This document shows, one piece after another, positions 53,765 through 63,053 of a DNA stretch of 64,000 nucleotides. This DNA is from Deltaproteobacteria bacterium (GTDB lineage Bacteria > Desulfobacterota > DSM-4660 > Desulfatiglandales > HGW-15). The position numbers and the translations under genes are program-made. The number at the start of each line of letters is the position of its first letter. The first letter of the stretch is position 1. Below the pieces are notes generated by a model. That model was not told the DNA's origin and ran no database searches. It saw nothing but the letters and a program-made list of their open reading frames with translations. The DNA lies in assembly GCA_019310485.1 (NCBI GenBank), contig JAFDEF010000013.1, positions 1 through 64,000 on the forward strand. The letters run 5' to 3'.

Positions 53765-56653
53765 TCAGGATGACTGGTCAGGCTTTGCTTTCTGCGCTGG
53801 AGGAAAATAAAGAGAAAAAGTTGTCCCTCCTGAGGCATAACAATCCTGCTTAGAGGAACAGAACTCGCACTCGCTGATGCGCCCGGCGCATATGTCACTT
53901 TCTTTAGGTATATAGCGACACCTTGTGGACTCCATTTGTATTTCAAAGTGGTAACGCTCAGAGAAGATCTTCATGCGTAATAAATCCGCTCCTTTCCCCC
54001 CGGCATTGAAGTCAAAAGGTCTTTTGGAAGAATAGGCCATTGTATCCTGGGTTGAGAAAAAGCCTTCAAAGATTCTTCTCTGAAAAGCCTCCGTAATTCC
54101 CACTCCATAGTCCCTGACAACTAACAGGGAGCCGAGACCTTTTCTTTCAACTACTATCTCAATTTTCCCTTCATCGGGTGTGTTTTCAATCGCATTTTTC
54201 ACAAGGCCGTCAAACACCTTCCCAAAGACTTCTGGCGGAATGAAGATAGGAGGTGTGGGGTTAAGATAAGTAATTATTTCAACTTCGCGGTGTGAAAATT
54301 TCGGTTTGAGATCCGCGAGACGTTCTCTCACAGCCTCGCTGATATGAATCTCTTTGGATACAGCCTCCTTTGGGCCAAAAAGCTCTTCAATCCGTGCTCT
54401 TATTTTTTGGACAACCTCTCCTTCGCCGGCATACTCAGCCAGAAGGCTTTCCAGCTCATCACTGCACTCATCCAACAGAAGGGTAAACACTGCATATGCC
54501 TTTGAATGTTCGTCTTTCATAATATCGTTCACTTCATATTGAATATCCAGAAGGCGATTTAGGTTTCTTTTTATCCTCTCAACAGTTGGTTCCCATGTTT
54601 TATCAGGCAGTTCTTCCAGTCTTTTAACAAGTAAGTTCAGGGAACTCAGAAGAATGGCAACAGGCGTTTTTAGCTCATGGGATAGATGATTGATAGCTTT
54701 GTCTTTTGCCCTGTTTAGACTGGTGACTTCTCGGTAGGCTTTCTTAAGCTCCTCAGAAAATCTGGCATTTTCAATAGAGAGGGCAACAGTCCCGGCAATC
54801 ATTTCCAGCAATTCCAAGTCTGATTGTGCGAAGTCGCCTGTTTTCTTGTTTATGGCTGAGAGCACGCCAATAATCCGATCATGACTTCTGAGGGGAACCA
54901 GGACCAAATTCCTTGTTTTGTACCCCAGCCTTTTATCCCTGGCCTCGTGGAGCTTGCGCTCCTTGGAGGTATCATTGATAATCATTGACCGGCCGGTAGA
55001 AACAACTTTACCGGCTGCCAGTTGATCAACTGAGAAGCGAACTTCTTTTACTCTTTGCTGGGTGTCTGTAGCATCATAGGATGCGCCAAGAACATAGAAC
55101 TCTCTTTTTTCCTCATCCAGCAAAAGGGAGACAGCTCCTTCTGAGTCAAGCAGTCTCTTGACCTCGCTATTTACATAATCCAGCAAGTCCTCAAGGTCTG
55201 GGTACTTGGGCAAGGCGGTACTAATTCGAAGCAGTGCTTCATTATTCCTGTAAGCCTTTTTTAGCTCTTCAGAAAACCTGGCATTTTCAATAGAGAGCGC
55301 TACTGTCCCGGCTGTCATACTGAGCAGCTCGACGTCAGCTTGCTCAAACTTGCCTTCTTTCTTGTTGATAGCGCAGAGAACGCCAATAATTCTGTCGCTG
55401 CTTTTTAGAGGAACCAGCAACAAATTCCTGGTCTTGTAGCCCAGTTTTCTGTCTCTGGCCTCATAAAGATGGAGGTCGTCAGATGCCTCTGAAACAATCA
55501 TTGGTTTCCCACTCCTGATCACTTTACCTGCCACAAGCTCATCCATTGAGAACCGCGCTTCTTTGACCCTGCTCTGGGTGTCGGCATCATCATAGGCTGC
55601 CCCCTGGATAAAGAGCTCGTTCTTTTCACGGTCTAGAAGAACTACAATTGCCCCTTCGGTATTCAGGAGTATTTTGACCTCGTTGCTAACATAGTACAAA
55701 AGGTCTTCCAGGTCGGGGTGCTCAGGCAAAGCCATACTGATTCGCAGCATTGCTTCGTTATTCCGGGCCATTCTCTTTTCCTGCGTTATATCCCTGAGAA
55801 TAACTATTTCACCTGTGGGCTCCTTCTCGAACTCCGAGAAGACTGCCGCCCGGATGACTACATCCAGGATGCGGCCATCTTTTGTCATTCTTTGGGTTTC
55901 GTGACGCAGAATAATTTTTTGTTCGAACAGCTCCTTAAGCCCTTCTTGTGTCTCCTGCTCCAGGCCGGGCGGGACATAGGGGATCTTTTTCCCTTCCAGT
56001 TCTTCGAAGGTCCACCCAAATGTCTCGGTGAAAGCAGGATTCAGGTACACGACTCTGCCGTCAAGGGTGAAAACTACGATTGGATAGGGTTCAACATCAA
56101 GAAATGTCCTAAGACGCCTCTCTGAGCGTCGAAGGTCTTCTTCCGCTTGTTTTCGTTCAGTGACATCTTGCAGGGTTTCAATCGCCCCGGTGATGTTTCC
56201 ATTCTCGTCTATGAGGGGTGAAGCCGTAAAAAATATCCATTTTCCATTTTCACCCAATGTGGGAAAAAAATCTTCAGCCTCATATGCCCCCGGTGCTATT
56301 GTTGATCTGCGATACTTGCCTCCGTAGTGTTTTGCTATTTCTTCTTCAGGTGCCTCATCCACTATGAAATCTGCTAAAACGGGCCGGCGTTCAGGGTAGA
56401 AAGTTTTCCAGTGGTTTCGCGTTCCAATAAGCTTCCTGGCTGAAAGGCCGGTAAGATTTTCAAAGGCTCTGTTGCAGTGGGTGATGATATGATTCTTATC
56501 AATAACGAAAGTAGCCACAGAGAATCCCTGAACAATCTGAGAAAGCCTTTTCTCACTCTCCTTCAAAGCTGCTTCGCTTTCCTTAAGCTTGGCAGCTGCT
56601 TTTTTCAGTTTCTCTACTTCTCTCTGCAATTCCTTGTCAGCAGGTTTCTCCAT
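53765..56653 (-). CDS. Multi-PAS/GAF sensor histidine kinase with cysteine-rich tail
   Basis: A 962-residue soluble kinase. After an N-terminal coiled coil come PAS1 (about 35-165), PAS2 (about 175-295) and two closely similar GAF domains (about 310-465 and 470-635) that share strings such as ARD(R/K)(K/R)LGYKTRNL. HisKA has HLSHELKTP (His659), and HATPase_c has GLVKNAIENTP and VRDYGVGI. Between the last ATPase helix and strand lie five cysteines (912, 922, 929, 932, 938; spacing CX9CX6CX2CX5C), an unusual insert that could bind metal or an Fe-S cluster. No partner regulator is adjacent. Confidence 0.88.
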   Translation of the reverse strand: MEKPADKELQREVEKLKKAAAKLKESEAALKESEKRLSQIVQGFSVATFVIDKNHIITHCNRAFENLTGLSARKLIGTRNHWKTFYPERRPVLADFIVDEAPEEEIAKHYGGKYRRSTIAPGAYEAEDFFPTLGENGKWIFFTASPLIDENGNITGAIETLQDVTERKQAEEDLRRSERRLRTFLDVEPYPIVVFTLDGRVVYLNPAFTETFGWTFEELEGKKIPYVPPGLEQETQEGLKELFEQKIILRHETQRMTKDGRILDVVIRAAVFSEFEKEPTGEIVILRDITQEKRMARNNEAMLRISMALPEHPDLEDLLYYVSNEVKILLNTEGAIVVLLDREKNELFIQGAAYDDADTQSRVKEARFSMDELVAGKVIRSGKPMIVSEASDDLHLYEARDRKLGYKTRNLLLVPLKSSDRIIGVLCAINKKEGKFEQADVELLSMTAGTVALSIENARFSEELKKAYRNNEALLRISTALPKYPDLEDLLDYVNSEVKRLLDSEGAVSLLLDEEKREFYVLGASYDATDTQQRVKEVRFSVDQLAAGKVVSTGRSMIINDTSKERKLHEARDKRLGYKTRNLVLVPLRSHDRIIGVLSAINKKTGDFAQSDLELLEMIAGTVALSIENARFSEELKKAYREVTSLNRAKDKAINHLSHELKTPVAILLSSLNLLVKRLEELPDKTWEPTVERIKRNLNRLLDIQYEVNDIMKDEHSKAYAVFTLLLDECSDELESLLAEYAGEGEVVQKIRARIEELFGPKEAVSKEIHISEAVRERLADLKPKFSHREVEIITYLNPTPPIFIPPEVFGKVFDGLVKNAIENTPDEGKIEIVVERKGLGSLLVVRDYGVGITEAFQRRIFEGFFSTQDTMAYSSKRPFDFNAGGKGADLLRMKIFSERYHFEIQMESTRCRYIPKESDICAGRISECEFCSSKQDCYASGGTTFSLYFPPAQKAKPDQSS

Positions 56654-56925
56654 GTTGAAACAGTCCTTTGGATGATTTCAGGAAAACCAATTTACAACCT
56701 AGAATATTACAAGCATATTGAAATCTCAATATGATTCTGTTATTCCTTTCGAAACAGCAATCTAATTTTGTCAAAGCGGTTGTTGTTTTCTGAGCACCGC
56801 GGGTCCCGTGCTTTCAGGGTAGAGTGTCTGCTCCTCCTTTTTAGCATATGGTCCTCTAGGGTTAAGCTGGGATGTTCGGCGCATCCTCAAAGATGCGGAA
56901 GCGAGCTCTTCGGAGAAAAGACGTC

Positions 56926-57948
56926 ATGCAAAAGACGCTCAAAGATATTGGGGAGTTCGGACTAATCACCACAATAGAGTCCATACTTAAAGGTCAGCGC
57001 GGGGTGCGGGGTTTGAGGCTCGGTATTGGGGATGATGCTGCATCGCTGGTTCCGCGGCAGGGATATGAGCTACTTGTCACCTGCGATTCAGTGGTCGAGG
57101 GAATTCACTATTTTCCAGAGTTCATCGGCCCAAAGGATTTGGGTCGCAGGGCAATGGTGCTTAATATTAGTGACATTGGCGCGATGGGAGGGCATCCTCT
57201 CTACGCACTCATCTCGCTTGGTTTGAAAGCGACCACACCCGTGCACCACATAGAAGAAATGTACAGGGGTTTTCTCGTCGAGCTTTCCCCTTTTGGAGCG
57301 GGAGTTATTGGAGGGAATATCACAAGATCAGAGAACTTCTCTTTCATAGACATTACTCTTATCGGGGAGGTAGAGGAGGGCAGGGTGCTGCGGCGTTCCA
57401 CGGCACGAGCAGGGGATGCTATCTTGGTTACCGGATACCCGGGCCAGGCTGCTGCAGGGCTGGAACTCCTTTTAAAAGGTAACGGGAGGGGAGAGCTTGT
57501 AGAGCATCCCTTGGTTCAGTCATACATCAGGCCACGACATCGAGCAAGGGAAGGAAAGGCAATTGCAGATACGGGTTGCGCTAATGCAATGATTGATATT
57601 AGTGACGGCTTGCTTGGAGACCTGGCTCACATTTGCGAGAGAAGTAATGTGGGAGCATTGCTGATCCAGGAACAACTTCCTGTTAGCGATGAATTGCGCC
57701 GCGGGGCCGCATCGCTGGGAAAAAGCCCCTATGATTTCATGTTCCGGGCAAGCGATGACTATGAGTTGATTATTACATGTGATCCCGGGAACATCCACTC
57801 CATCCGAACGGCTGTTAGTAGCATTTGCGATGTGCCCCTCAACGAGGTGGGAAGAATCATCGATGCCTCAGAAGGTATAAAACTCAAGCTCCCGGATGGT
57901 AGACTGGAACCCGTGCCACCTTCTGGCTGGGACAGCTTTGCCGGTTAA
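56926..57948 (+). CDS. thiL: Thiamine-monophosphate kinase
   Basis: A 340-residue ATP-dependent kinase that makes thiamine diphosphate from thiamine monophosphate. The N-terminal GIGDDAASL carries the Mg-binding Asp pair. CDSVVEGIHYF, NISDIGAMGG and DISDGLLGDLAHI are the other signature stretches. ATG at 56926 is chosen over one at 56872 because CGGAGAA precedes it. It lies upstream of thiM in the same direction, with a repeat between them, but no TPP riboswitch was found ahead. Confidence 0.94.
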   Translation: MQKTLKDIGEFGLITTIESILKGQRGVRGLRLGIGDDAASLVPRQGYELLVTCDSVVEGIHYFPEFIGPKDLGRRAMVLNISDIGAMGGHPLYALISLGLKATTPVHHIEEMYRGFLVELSPFGAGVIGGNITRSENFSFIDITLIGEVEEGRVLRRSTARAGDAILVTGYPGQAAAGLELLLKGNGRGELVEHPLVQSYIRPRHRAREGKAIADTGCANAMIDISDGLLGDLAHICERSNVGALLIQEQLPVSDELRRGAASLGKSPYDFMFRASDDYELIITCDPGNIHSIRTAVSSICDVPLNEVGRIIDASEGIKLKLPDGRLEPVPPSGWDSFAG

Positions 57949-58135
57949 ACTACCCCGCCGCAAGCGGACGGGGTATCAATCGGAAATTTTCTTAACGCCA
58001 CGAGGGGCGGGAAACAACTCTCGTCCGCCTCTGGCGGAATTAACTACCCCGCCGCAAGCGGACGGAGTATCAATCGGAGATTTTCTTAGCGCCACAAGGG
58101 GCGGGAAACAAGTCTCGTCCGCCTCTGGCGGGTTA
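57946..58135 (+). repeat. Tandem 94-bp palindromic repeat (two copies)
   Basis: Two direct copies, period 94 bp (57948-58041 and 58042-58135), with few differences. Each holds CCCCGCCGC/GCGGACGGGG, TCCGCC-TCT-GGCGGA and a GCC/GGGC palindrome. A third, inverted copy is at 7251-7344. The block fills the thiL-thiM gap, and its first bases touch the thiL stop codon. It runs in frame with thiM, so it can be mistaken for coding sequence. Confidence 0.88.
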
Positions 58136-58171
58136 AACATACTTGGTCTTTTTGGCACTGAGAGGGAGCTG

Positions 58172-58981
58172 ATGTTTAACAAGTTAATGGCCGCCCAGGC
58201 GAGGAAAAATCTGAAGCTTTTGCGGGAGAAGAGCCCCCTCGTTCATTGTATAACAAACAGTGTGGTGATGAACTTTACTGCCAATACGCTGCTGGCATGC
58301 GGTGTTCACGCTGTTATGGCATATGCCGAGGAGGAAGTTGAGGAAGTGGTCACCAATGCTAGTGCGCTGCTCCTTAACATTGGAACACTTACTCTTTCAA
58401 GGTTTGATTCAATGAGGAAAGCAGGAAAGCGGGCTAATCAGCAACAGATACCCGTGGCTCTTGACCCGGTGGGTACGGGATCAACAAAGTTGCGAACCCG
58501 ATGCTCGAGGAAAATCCTTAAAGACATCTCTTTTGCCGCAATTCGTGGAAACGCATCTGAAATCCTTTCCTTGAGCAACGAAACCCTTAACACAAAGGGG
58601 GTTGAATCATGCCATAGTGTTGAACAGGCAGCGGCCGCAGCCCAGTCTCTTGCCAGGGAGTTTAAAACAATCGTGGCCATCACAGGAGAGGTGGATTTAA
58701 TTACAGATGGAGAGCACACTTCAAGGGTTTTCAACGGGGATAAACTGATGAGGAACGTGACTGGTATGGGATGCGCTGCGACAGCTGTAATAGCTGCTTT
58801 CCTTGCAGTTGACAGCAATCCCTTTAGTGCGGTGACTACTGGATTGGCTTTTTTTGGATTGGCAGGTGAAAGGGCGGCAGGAGTCTCAAAAGGCCCTGGG
58901 AGCTTCCAAGTTGCGATGATAGATACGCTCTATACTCTCGGGGAAACAGAGCTGGAGGAGGGGGCTAGGATTCAGGTCTAA
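58172..58981 (+). CDS. thiM: Hydroxyethylthiazole kinase
   Basis: A 269-residue salvage kinase that phosphorylates 4-methyl-5-hydroxyethylthiazole. SPLVHCITNSVVMNFTANTLLA is the family start region, GNASEI and DPVGTGST are ligand-binding stretches, and MGCAATAVIAAF holds the catalytic Cys-type loop near the anion hole. The ATG at 58172 follows AGAGGGAG. A longer frame from 57896 reads through the repeat and is not real. With thiL it supports thiamine salvage; thiE/thiD are not in the window. Confidence 0.94.
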   Translation: MFNKLMAAQARKNLKLLREKSPLVHCITNSVVMNFTANTLLACGVHAVMAYAEEEVEEVVTNASALLLNIGTLTLSRFDSMRKAGKRANQQQIPVALDPVGTGSTKLRTRCSRKILKDISFAAIRGNASEILSLSNETLNTKGVESCHSVEQAAAAAQSLAREFKTIVAITGEVDLITDGEHTSRVFNGDKLMRNVTGMGCAATAVIAAFLAVDSNPFSAVTTGLAFFGLAGERAAGVSKGPGSFQVAMIDTLYTLGETELEEGARIQV

Positions 58982-59100
58982 CATTCTTTGCAAATGTTCA
59001 ATACCGGGCGCCAGGAGGCGATCGAGCAGCTGCACATTAGGTGGGTTGAAGGGTTTTTCTTTGTGCTCTGGACGATGCTAGAAAATTCACAATAGGATGA

Positions 59101-60207
59101 TCAAAGATCCGGCTCAAAGCATTCAAGCCCAAAGGTATCGGCTACAGCCTTGCACATAATTTTCCCGTCATAGACGTTGAGGCCGAGCCGGAGTGCCGCA
59201 TTTTCGGCCATAGCTTTTTTCCAACCCTTATCAGCTAGAGCAAGCACGTAGGCAAATGTCGCATTTGTAAGGGCAATTGTGGAGGTCCTGGGCACAGCCC
59301 CGGGCATGTTTGTTACGCAATAGTGGACGACCCCCTCCTCAGTGTAAATAGGGTCGTCAAGGGTCGTTGGTCTTGAAGTTTCCGCGCAGCCTCCCTGGTC
59401 GATCGAAATATCCACTATCGCGGATCCGAGTTTCATACGTTTTACCAGGGATCGGGAAATGAGCTTGGGGGCCTTGGCTCCCGGGATAAGCACGGTGCAT
59501 ATCACTAGGTCACTGTTCAGGCATTCTTCCTCTATGTTGGCCGGATTGGAGTTTATGGTTACCACTCTTCCGCTCATTACGTCGCGAATATAGCCCAATC
59601 TGGCATGATGGATATCCAAAATCGAAACCCGAGCCCCTATACCGGATGCCACAATGGCCGCTGCCATCCCGGCAACGCCTCCTCCTATTATCGTTATCCT
59701 GGCAGGTCTGACGCCAGGTACCCCAGAAAGCAATATCCCCATTCCTCCGTTTCTGGCTTCAAGGCAATAAGCCCCCATTTGAACCGACAGGGCCCCAGCC
59801 ACCTCACTCATTGGCGCCAATAAGGGGAGAGTACCGTCTCGGAGCTGCACCGTCTCATATCCAATACCAATGACCCTGCGTTTCAGAAGCCTGTCAGTAA
59901 GTTCGCGGTCAGCGGCTAGGTGAAGGTAAGTGAAAATAATCTGGCCCGGTTTCATCCATTTGAACTCCGGCCCAATGGGCTCCTTGACTTTGAGTACCAT
60001 TTCAGATTCTTCCCAGACTTGCTCCGGCGTATCAACCAGTTCTGCACCTGCCATAAGGTAGACTTCGTCAGTAAACCCTGCCCCGAGCCCGGCCCCCTTT
60101 TCGATTAGAACCTGATGGTTGTGCTCAGTGAGAACTCTAATACCGGAAGGGGTTATGGCCACTCTTTTCTCAGCCGGCTTGATCTCTTTTGGCACTCCGA
60201 TTTTCAT
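59101..60207 (-). CDS. ald: Alanine dehydrogenase
   Basis: A 368-residue NAD-dependent enzyme interconverting alanine and pyruvate plus ammonia. MKIGVPKEIKPAEKRVAITP is the family start. LKVKEP and FTYLHLAADRELT carry the active-site Lys and His, and GGGVAGMAAAIVASGIGARV is the NAD site. VDISIDQGGCAETSRPT is also conserved. Its ATG follows AGGGGGAT. It is downstream of an Lrp-type regulator on the same strand, a frequent pairing in which the regulator senses the amino acid. Confidence 0.95.
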   Translation of the reverse strand: MKIGVPKEIKPAEKRVAITPSGIRVLTEHNHQVLIEKGAGLGAGFTDEVYLMAGAELVDTPEQVWEESEMVLKVKEPIGPEFKWMKPGQIIFTYLHLAADRELTDRLLKRRVIGIGYETVQLRDGTLPLLAPMSEVAGALSVQMGAYCLEARNGGMGILLSGVPGVRPARITIIGGGVAGMAAAIVASGIGARVSILDIHHARLGYIRDVMSGRVVTINSNPANIEEECLNSDLVICTVLIPGAKAPKLISRSLVKRMKLGSAIVDISIDQGGCAETSRPTTLDDPIYTEEGVVHYCVTNMPGAVPRTSTIALTNATFAYVLALADKGWKKAMAENAALRLGLNVYDGKIMCKAVADTFGLECFEPDL

Positions 60208-60318
60208 ACTATCCCCCTGTTAATCTGCTCGTAGTTTTTTCTTTTCAAAACTCTTGATCTCAGAAGGTCAAAATCACAGCTCCGCCAGCTTAATACATTC
60301 ACGCCGGGGCGCTATTGA

Positions 60319-60786
60319 TCAGTCTGTCTCAGGTAGCAGGATCCACTTCCGCTTTGACTTCATAACCATGAAAGATTCACTTGAGCGGATGCCCCCTACA
60401 CGGGGAAGATCTTGGGTTAAAAAACGGTAAAGTCCCTCTATTCCCTCAGGCGTCACAACTTCCGCTATAATATCAAAGCGCCCGGTTACCACCGCGGCCC
60501 AGTGGATGCGGCTCAGTTTAGATATTTGCTCGATTTTTTGATCAAGTTCCCTGTGGCTTTCCAGGCATATTCCAACCAAAGCAATGTTGAGCTCCCTGAC
60601 TTTAGCCGCATTAAGCAGTCCCGAAATCCTCAAAACCCCGGAAGAGACAAGATTTTCTATTCTGGAGCGGACGGTTGGCGGCGTAATCTCAAGAAGATCC
60701 GCAGCCTTTCCGGCAGAAATGCGACCATCGCGCACAAGGAGCGCTGCCAATTTTTTGTCCAGAGCGTCAAGCTTATCATTTTTCAT
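60319..60786 (-). CDS. Lrp/AsnC-family regulator
   Basis: A 155-residue regulator with an N-terminal winged-helix (about 8-60; SAGKAADLLEITPPTVRSRIENL) and a C-terminal RAM/ACT-like domain (about 72-150; VVTGRFDIIAEV) that binds amino acids and mediates octamer formation. It is 112 bp upstream of ald on the same strand, so alanine sensing and control of ald are likely. AGGAG precedes its ATG. The AT-rich inverted repeat 160 bp upstream may be related to its control. Confidence 0.9.
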   Translation of the reverse strand: MKNDKLDALDKKLAALLVRDGRISAGKAADLLEITPPTVRSRIENLVSSGVLRISGLLNAAKVRELNIALVGICLESHRELDQKIEQISKLSRIHWAAVVTGRFDIIAEVVTPEGIEGLYRFLTQDLPRVGGIRSSESFMVMKSKRKWILLPETD

Positions 60787-61152
60787 AGTTCAAGCTCCTT
60801 TCAAGGATATTAAGGTCGGTGCTTTCACGTGAACACCACCTGCAGCGCTTTGCCAACTCGGCCCGCATCCGCAGCTGCCTTCACACCAGGGGCGCCAAGC
60901 TGCTTTTTGCTTAATCTTTAAAAAGATGTGATACAAAAAATTCACATAAGAAAAAAAAAGTCAACCTTTTTTTCTTATTCTGTTGTGTGGCGATTATGCG
61001 TCGCTGGTTTTATGGTCGTTTTTGCTCCTCATTGGCTTTTAGCCGCCAAAGCTGAAACAGCCGAGCACGGCCCTGAGCCCAGGAAAGAGAAAAATGAGAG
61101 AGAAAGAGGGCAGGGTGGTTGCCTCCTTTTTAAGGATTCAACCAGCCCTCCC
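60787..61152. other. Intergenic region with AT-rich inverted repeat
   Basis: 366 bases between gcdA and the Lrp gene, both on the minus strand. The inverted repeat at 60946-60978 is the only clear structure. Confidence 0.6.
60946..60978. repeat. Perfect 12-bp inverted repeat
   Basis: ATAAGAAAAAAA (60946-60957) and TTTTTTTCTTAT (60967-60978) flank a 9-base centre. It could be a weak terminator for gcdA or an AT-rich binding site for the Lrp-type protein; no feature of the sequence decides. Confidence 0.65.
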
Positions 61153-62886
61153 TTAGCCCTTGATAATTCTGGGAAGCATCATCTGATGGTGAGGGCAAAT
61201 GGAGATTGGATTCTGGTATGCGCAGCCTGCAAATGCAGCAATATATTTGCGCATATCTGCAAAAGAGACAATCTCATCCACAAATCCCCTTCGAGCACAG
61301 TATAAAGGGCGTGATTTTTGATAGTATTCCTCTGCAAGCTTGTTCATCCTTTCAATAACAGGAGCAAGCGGTCTTCCTGCATCTTTTTCCTTAACAAGCC
61401 TTCTCGCAAAAGAGGCAACGGCGGCAGTCTCACCGTGCATCACGTAGATTTCGGTTGCAGGTGTGCCCAGAGTAAAGGCATTATGGTTGTTTGCAGTAGG
61501 CCCTCCCATAATGTAATGAGCTGCTGCAGTCCCCTTTCGGAGAACAATACACATCTGGGGAACGTCAGTTTGTTCAATTGAGTAGATTAGTGACTGGCCC
61601 AGACCAAGAAGCTCTGCTTTTTCAGCAATATCGCCCACGTCAATTCCTGTGGTATCCTGAAACCAGACAATCGGTATTCTGTCGCGGCCGCAAAGGGTAA
61701 CAAATTCATTCATCTTGATCAGACCCTGCCGGTAGAGTTTACCGCCGATGCCTGGGTAGGGAGCATATTCAGGGTAGTTCTGCCCAAGGAAGCCCTGGAT
61801 ATTGCCAATGAATCCTACAAGAAAGCCGTCTATCTTGGCCAGCCCCGTGTAGACCTCAGGACCGTAACCCGGTCTGAACTCCATGTGCTCACTGTTGTCA
61901 AAGATCCGGGCCAGAACTTCCATGAAGTTGTAACTTCTTTTCTGGTTAAAGGAGATAAGGTAGTTTAGATCCTCGGCTGGTAGCTTAGGTTCCTTGGGTT
62001 CGGCAACCCTGAAGAAGTGAGGATCATAAGCAGGAGCCATGTCCATGTATTTCTTAAGAGCATCAAGAACCTCGAACTCGGTGTCATAGACTTCTTTGAA
62101 AAAGCCTGTTTCATTATAATGAATGGGTACGCTTCCGGGGGGCGCCTGCTTGAAGTGCCGCGTGGCTTCTATAATTTGCTCGGCACCTTCTTCATCAAAA
62201 AAGCCCTTGGGGCTCATACCACTGACAATCCCTCCGCCACCAACAGCAATATTGGCATCCTTGTGCGCAATCAGGACAGTAGGGCTGATCCCCTGATATC
62301 CTCCCCCTGCAGGGTTTGTACCGTATATGCCCGCAAGGACAGGTATACCTAGCTTTTCGAGTTCAGCGTGACGGAAGAAAGTAGTCCCGTTTCCCCTTCG
62401 GTTCGCATAGACTTCTTCCTGCTCTGTAAGCTTCACACCGCTGCAGTTGACTAACCACACAAGAGGGACGTGCAGTCTCTTGGCGATATCCGTTACCCTG
62501 AGCTGGTTATCAGCCTGGCCGGCTATCCAGGCCCCAGCCATGACCTTGTTGTCAAATCCTATTACAACCGCCCACTTTCCGTTGATTTTTGCCAGCCCGT
62601 CAACAACCCCCGTGGTGCTTTCCTGGTTAAAGAGGGGGTTGTAAAGAGTGTGAAGTGGGCACCAGGTACCCGAATCAACTAGGTACTCAATCCTTTCCCA
62701 AACTGTGGTTTGCCCCCTCTTTTTTATTACCTCGGCCGGAATACCTGCATTTTTTACAGCCTCCACGACTTCTGCGATCTCTTCTTCCACTTTCTTGATC
62801 TGCGCGACATTCTCCTGCGCATCTTGTTTCTGTTTCTCGGTAAGGCTTTTCCCAAAGGAAGTCATCCTTTCAAAATAAGGTCTCAT
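61153..62886 (-). CDS. gcdA: Glutaconyl-CoA decarboxylase alpha subunit (carboxyltransferase)
   Basis: A 577-residue carboxyltransferase that moves the carboxyl of glutaconyl-CoA to biotin, yielding crotonyl-CoA; with membrane subunits it drives sodium export. It matches the Acidaminococcus GcdA closely from memory: YANRRGNGTTFFRHAEL, GIYGTNPAGGGY, GGKLYRQGLIKMNEFVTLC, WFQDTTGIDVGD, and the C-terminal NPISICPHHQMMLPR. Other carboxyltransferases (methylmalonyl-CoA, glutaryl) lack this ending. ATG follows AAGGAGGAG. It sits 167 bp downstream of an acyl-CoA dehydrogenase on the same strand. The biotin and membrane subunits are not here. Confidence 0.9.
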   Translation of the reverse strand: MRPYFERMTSFGKSLTEKQKQDAQENVAQIKKVEEEIAEVVEAVKNAGIPAEVIKKRGQTTVWERIEYLVDSGTWCPLHTLYNPLFNQESTTGVVDGLAKINGKWAVVIGFDNKVMAGAWIAGQADNQLRVTDIAKRLHVPLVWLVNCSGVKLTEQEEVYANRRGNGTTFFRHAELEKLGIPVLAGIYGTNPAGGGYQGISPTVLIAHKDANIAVGGGGIVSGMSPKGFFDEEGAEQIIEATRHFKQAPPGSVPIHYNETGFFKEVYDTEFEVLDALKKYMDMAPAYDPHFFRVAEPKEPKLPAEDLNYLISFNQKRSYNFMEVLARIFDNSEHMEFRPGYGPEVYTGLAKIDGFLVGFIGNIQGFLGQNYPEYAPYPGIGGKLYRQGLIKMNEFVTLCGRDRIPIVWFQDTTGIDVGDIAEKAELLGLGQSLIYSIEQTDVPQMCIVLRKGTAAAHYIMGGPTANNHNAFTLGTPATEIYVMHGETAAVASFARRLVKEKDAGRPLAPVIERMNKLAEEYYQKSRPLYCARRGFVDEIVSFADMRKYIAAFAGCAYQNPISICPHHQMMLPRIIKG

Positions 62887-63053
62887 TTTCTCCTCCTTAA
62901 CTGTTTTGAGTATCAGTCAACCACACCAAGGGGCCCCGGCTCGCAAGCCAGTAGCTTTGTGCGAAGGCAGATAAACGAGAAAGACCACCACGAGATTGAG
63001 CACCAAGGCAGCTTTTCGTGGCAGCCTTTCAAAGATTTCAAGAATCTTTTTTC

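Noticed and set aside
56654-56925. TPP riboswitch ahead of thiL
   Set aside because: The conserved CTGAGA and ACCTGATCTGGATAATGCC-type segments are absent here and ahead of thiM.
57946-58135. Possible CRISPR array
   Set aside because: Only two 94-bp units, directly adjacent with no spacers, and no cas genes.
57896-58171. N-terminal 92-residue extension of ThiM
   Set aside because: It translates the thiL 3' end and the tandem repeat; the true start with a ribosome site is at 58172.
60928-61305. Rightward 125-residue reading frame with a hydrophobic start
   Set aside because: Its second half overlaps the end of gcdA on the other strand, it has no ribosome site, and its composition shifts midway. 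It looks like an antisense shadow.
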